Shown here: positions 15,313-18,527 of the stretch, piece after piece | How positions within the stretch are numbered: the stretch's first letter is position 1 | How the letters are laid out: each line of letters opens with the position of its first letter | Assembly (NCBI GenBank): GCA_046727435.1 | Contig: JBKPCR010000245.1 | Coordinates: 1-18,527 of the forward strand | Direction of reading: 5' to 3' | DNA: 18,527 bases | DNA from: CAVPRW01 sp046727435 [NCBI: bacterium] | GTDB lineage: Bacteria > Tectomicrobia > Entotheonellia > J063 | Translations under genes and position numbers: made by a program | Notes under the pieces: model-generated | What the model saw: the letters and a program-made list of their open reading frames with translations, nothing else | What the model was told of the DNA's origin: nothing | The model's database searches: none

Positions 15313-15400
15313 TTTCGCGGGCGTCCTCAATTTTAATGTTTTTGCGGCTTTAGCCGCACGGCTTACGAACTTAGGGGGCTCGGGCAGAGGGCGGTAGCTA
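15300..15400. other. AT-rich junction with short hairpin
   Basis: Directly after the ComM match the base composition drops to AT-rich (15300-15342). It is followed by TGCGGC-TTTA-GCCGCA (15343-15358), a perfect 6-bp stem. No T run follows on the plus strand, and on the minus strand only a short A-rich stretch, so it is not a convincing terminator. It may mark an insertion or deletion endpoint. The remainder up to 15610 holds no gene that I can support; a TTGACA at 15487-15492 lacks a matching -10 box. Confidence 0.4.
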
Positions 15401-15610
15401 CCCATCACGACCGTGGCAGGCATCACGACTGATCGATCAACCCTCCTCATCTGCTCCAGGATCTGCAGCCGTCTCATGCTTTTCGCTTGACACCGGGCGC
15501 TGCCTGGAGTACTGACAGCTCATCCCATACGGCCATATGAGTAGCGCGCGTCGAGGCACCTCCCCGCGCGCACTCCGGCACCTCGCACGGCTGTGCTGGA
15601 GGGCACACCC

Positions 15611-18527
15611 ATGCGTTGCCCGAGCTGTGGATTTGAGAATCCAGAAGGCATGAAGTTTTGCGGGCAGTGTGCCAGCCCACTCGGCCGGCGCTGTCTGCAT
15701 TGCGGTTTTGACAATCCGCAGGGATTTGCCTTTTGCGGGCAATGCGCCACTCCGCTCACGGAACAGCCGCCAGCCCCTCAACTTCAAGCCCCCCTCAGCT
15801 ATACCCCTGGCCATCTAGCTGAGAAAATCCTGACCTTGAAGACGGCCCTCGAAGGCGAACGTAAGCAGGTCACCGTGCTGTTTGCCGACCTGAAGGGCTC
15901 CATGGAGTTATTGGCCGACCGTGACCCCGAAGACGCACGGGCCATTCTCGACCCGGTCCTCGAACGCATGATGGCCGCGGTGCACCGCTACGAGGGCACC
16001 GTCAATCAGGTCATGGGTGATGGCATCATGGCGCTCTTTGGGGCGCCGATCGCGCATGAAGATCACGCGGTGCGGGCCTGCTATGCGGCCCTGGCGCTGC
16101 AGGCCGCGCTGCGCCGATACAGTGATGAGGTGCGGCGCACACATGGCCTCCCCGTGGACTTCCGGGTGGGGCTCAACTCCGGCGAGGTGGTGGTGCGGGC
16201 CATCGGCAACGATCTGCACATGGACTACTCCGCCATTGGACAGACGGTGCACCTGGGGGCACGCATGGAACAGCTGGCCACGCCTGGTAGCATCCGGCTG
16301 ACGCCCGCGACTCTACGGCTGGTCGAGGGCCTGGTGCAGGTCAACGCCCTGGGACCGATCCCGGTGAAGGGGCTGACGGAACCGGTGGAGGTGTTCGAGC
16401 TGGTCGGCGCCAGTGCGGTCCGTCAGCGCTTACAGGCGTCAGTCGCGCGGGGGCTCACCCCCTTGGTGGGGCGCCAGATCGAACTGGCGGCACTGGCGCA
16501 GGCGCTGGTGCGGGCCGGGACGGGGCACGGCCAGGTGGTGGCCACGGTGGGGGAGGCCGGGATGGGGAAGTCGCGCCTGGTGTATGAGTTCGTCCACTCC
16601 CACCGCCCCCAGGGCTGGCTCGTGTTGGAGGCGGCCTCGGTGTCGTACGGCAAAGCCACGCCTTACTTCCCAGTTGTTGAGCTGCTCAGGCGCTATGGGC
16701 ACGTCGAGGACGGCGATGAGCCGCGCACCATCCGCGTCAAGGTCACCGGGCAGGTGTTGACGCTCGACGAGGCCCTCCAGGAGACCATCCCCGCCCTGCT
16801 GGCGCTGCTGGACGCCCTGCCTCCCGACAGTCCCTTCCTGACGCTCGATCCACCCCAGCGGCGCCAGCGTACGCTGGAGGCGCTCACGCGGGTGCTGCTG
16901 CGCGAAAGCCAGGCGCAACCCTTGTTGCTGGTCTTTGAAGACCTGCACTGGATCGACACCGAGACGCAGGCGCTGCTCGACCGCCTCGTCGAAGCCCTCC
17001 CGACGGCCCGCATCCTGTTGCTGGTCAACTATCGGCCCGAGTATCAGCACGGTTGGGGCAGCAAGACCTACTATACCCAACTGCAGCTCGACCCGCTGCT
17101 GCCTGCGAGCACCAACGAACTGTTGCAGGCCCTCCTCGGCAGCGACCCCAGCCTCGCGCCCGTCACGCCTCTGCTGATCGAGCACACCGAGGGCAATCCC
17201 TTCTTTCTGGAGGAGAGCGTGCGCACGCTGGTCGAGACTGGGGTGCTGATCGGGGCGCCGGGCACCTACCATCTCGGCACACCCATCAACCGCCTACAGG
17301 TGCCGGCCACGGTCCAGGCCGTGCTGGCGGCGCGCATTGACCGCCTGTCCCGAGAGGACAAGCACCTCCTGCAGTGCGCCGCAGTCGTTGGCACGGACGT
17401 GCCCCTGCCGCTGCTGCAGCCCATTGCGGAGCTATCCGAGGCGACGTTGCATGGTGGCCTTGCGCATCTCCAGTCGGCCGAGTTCCTGTACGAAACGCGC
17501 CTCTTTCCCGAGCACGAGTACACCTTCAAGCATGCCCTCACCCATGAGGTGGCCTACGGCAGCCTCCTGCTAGAGCGACGGCGGACGCTGCACGCGCGCA
17601 TTGTCGAGGCCCTGGAGGCCCTCGCTGGAGACCGGCTAGCCGAGCAGGTCGAACGGCTGGCTCACCATGCCCTGCGAGGCGAGGTGTGGGACAAGGCCCT
17701 GACGTACTTCCGGCAGGCGGGTGAGAAGGCCATGGCGCGGTCAGCCTACCGCGAGGCTGTGGGATCCTTCGAGCAGGCGCTCAGCACCCTCCCGCGTCTG
17801 CCGGAGCAGCGCGATACGCACGAGCAGGCCATTGATCTCCGGCTCGCCCTGCGCTCGGCGCTCTATCCGTCTGGTGACTGGAGGCGTATCCTGGCGTGTT
17901 TGCACGAGGCCGAGGCCCTCGCTACGGCCCGAGACGACCCTCGTCGGCTGGGACAGGTCTCGCTCTTTCTGTCAGACCATTTCCGCAACATGGGCGCGCG
18001 TGACCAGGCCATCACCGCCGCCCAGCGTGCCCTCGCGCTGGCCATAGCCGGCGGGGAGATCGGCCTGCAGGCGCTGGCGAACCAATACCTTGGCCACGCC
18101 TACCGGGTCCAGGGCGACTATCGTCAGGCGATCGACTGCTTCGGACAGACCGTGGCATCCCTCGATGGGGCACGGCACCGCGAGCGCTTTGGGCTAGCCA
18201 CACTGCCCTCTGTGAACTCCCGTGCCTACCTCGTCGCGTGCCATGCCGAGCTCGGCACGTTCCCTAAGGGCAGTGCCCTCGGGGACGAAGGGCTGCGGAT
18301 TGCCGAGGCGGTGGCTCACCCCGGGAGCCTCATGGTTGCCTCGTGGGGGGTCGGTCTGCTGGCCCTCCGCCAAGGCGACCTGTCCGGAGCACTCCCCCTG
18401 CTCGAACGAGCCGTGGGCCTCTGTCAGGAAGCGGACCTCCCTGCCTGGTTCCCCCTGATGGCTGCGGCCTTGGGTGCAGCGTATACCCTGGACGGGCGCG
18501 TCGCCGACGCCGTGCCGCTGCTCATGC
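15611..18527 (+). CDS. zinc-ribbon/class III cyclase/AAA ATPase/TPR protein, 3' end outside
   Basis: An open frame of 972 codons that continues past the window. It begins with two zinc ribbons: C3-C6...C17-C20 and C28-C31...C42-C45 (both with NPxG...FCGQC). A class III nucleotide cyclase domain (about 84-265) keeps both metal aspartates, D93 (FADLKGS) and D137 (MGDGIMALFGAP), and R218. The usual base-selecting lysine is Q133, its aspartate partner position looks like S207, and the transition-state asparagine is H214. An AAA-type ATPase follows, with Walker A GEAGMGKS (K320) and Walker B LLLVFEDLHWID (438-449), then helical TPR-like repeats from about 690. The ATG has GGAGG 8 bases upstream. 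It resembles the cyclase-ATPase-TPR signalling proteins common in environmental bacteria and, in its first domains, mycobacterial Rv0386. Cytoplasmic; whether it makes cAMP is unknown. Confidence 0.9.
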   Translation, partial: MRCPSCGFENPEGMKFCGQCASPLGRRCLHCGFDNPQGFAFCGQCATPLTEQPPAPQLQAPLSYTPGHLAEKILTLKTALEGERKQVTVLFADLKGSMELLADRDPEDARAILDPVLERMMAAVHRYEGTVNQVMGDGIMALFGAPIAHEDHAVRACYAALALQAALRRYSDEVRRTHGLPVDFRVGLNSGEVVVRAIGNDLHMDYSAIGQTVHLGARMEQLATPGSIRLTPATLRLVEGLVQVNALGPIPVKGLTEPVEVFELVGASAVRQRLQASVARGLTPLVGRQIELAALAQALVRAGTGHGQVVATVGEAGMGKSRLVYEFVHSHRPQGWLVLEAASVSYGKATPYFPVVELLRRYGHVEDGDEPRTIRVKVTGQVLTLDEALQETIPALLALLDALPPDSPFLTLDPPQRRQRTLEALTRVLLRESQAQPLLLVFEDLHWIDTETQALLDRLVEALPTARILLLVNYRPEYQHGWGSKTYYTQLQLDPLLPASTNELLQALLGSDPSLAPVTPLLIEHTEGNPFFLEESVRTLVETGVLIGAPGTYHLGTPINRLQVPATVQAVLAARIDRLSREDKHLLQCAAVVGTDVPLPLLQPIAELSEATLHGGLAHLQSAEFLYETRLFPEHEYTFKHALTHEVAYGSLLLERRRTLHARIVEALEALAGDRLAEQVERLAHHALRGEVWDKALTYFRQAGEKAMARSAYREAVGSFEQALSTLPRLPEQRDTHEQAIDLRLALRSALYPSGDWRRILACLHEAEALATARDDPRRLGQVSLFLSDHFRNMGARDQAITAAQRALALAIAGGEIGLQALANQYLGHAYRVQGDYRQAIDCFGQTVASLDGARHRERFGLATLPSVNSRAYLVACHAELGTFPKGSALGDEGLRIAEAVAHPGSLMVASWGVGLLALRQGDLSGALPLLERAVGLCQEADLPAWFPLMAAALGAAYTLDGRVADAVPLLM

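Noticed and set aside
15343-15358. intrinsic terminator
   Set aside because: Good short stem but no T run after it on the plus strand, and on the minus strand only A-rich sequence follows.
15112-15477. 121-codon minus-strand frame across the ComM remnant
   Set aside because: It is mostly antisense to the ComM match and runs into the AT-rich junction; there is no supporting motif.
15487-15515. sigma-70 promoter for the cyclase protein (TTGACA)
   Set aside because: The -35 hexamer is perfect but the sequence 16-18 bases downstream does not resemble a -10 box.

Overview
This is a GC-rich stretch of chromosome from a diderm (Gram-negative type) bacterium. The evidence is an Mla/MCE outer-membrane lipid transport operon, a PqiC-type lipoprotein, and a secreted DUF2092 protein. 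The large multidomain signalling proteins (MASE1/PAS kinase, winged-helix/AAA/TPR regulator, zinc-ribbon/cyclase/AAA/TPR protein) suggest an environmental lineage with a large genome. Lineages such as NC10, Tectomicrobia, Nitrospirota or a proteobacterium would fit, but the sequence alone does not decide between them. No rRNA, tRNA, CRISPR array, transposase or phage gene was seen.

Region 1 (1-6204, all minus strand). In transcription order it holds a REC-only response regulator, a STAS-MlaE permease with a frameshift, MlaF ATPase, MlaD/MCE protein, PqiC-like lipoprotein, a 5'-truncated DUF3313 lipoprotein remnant, a DUF2092 exported protein, and a small exported Gly/Ser/Tyr-rich protein with three 17-residue repeats. 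The MlaE-F-D-PqiC core would form an ABC-type system moving lipid between the inner and outer membranes.

Region 2 (6205-10750). A 1070-residue membrane histidine kinase (MASE1, four PAS domains, FixL/NtrB-like kinase core) runs on the plus strand. It is flanked by two minus-strand response regulators: the REC-only protein on the left and a FixJ-type REC+LuxR protein on the right. A duplicated segment of about 185 bases sits on both sides of the kinase gene. The left copy carries the decayed C-terminal end of a third LuxR-type regulator, so this locus appears to have been rearranged by duplication.

Region 3 (10751-11960). This is mostly non-coding and relatively AT-rich, with one small conserved-looking ORF (68 aa). 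It is dense in GTCCWA motifs: a perfect TTAGGACA/TGTCCTAA palindrome, a TTGGAC/GTCCAA palindrome, and three GTCCAA direct repeats at exactly 11-base spacing just before the next gene.

Region 4 (11961-18527, plus strand). A winged-helix/AAA/TPR regulator is split by a -1 frameshift. The break lies at a G GGG GGC heptamer followed, after 6 bases, by a perfect 8-bp GC hairpin whose loop contains the zero-frame stop. Next come a truncated ComM (Mg-chelatase-like) remnant and an AT-rich junction. The window ends inside a large protein with two zinc ribbons, a class III cyclase domain, an AAA ATPase and TPRs.

The most interesting observations are the possible programmed frameshift in the regulator, the 11-base phased repeats in front of it, and the duplicated element around the histidine kinase. 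Two frameshifts at G/C runs (MlaE and the regulator) mean that read-level errors must be excluded first.
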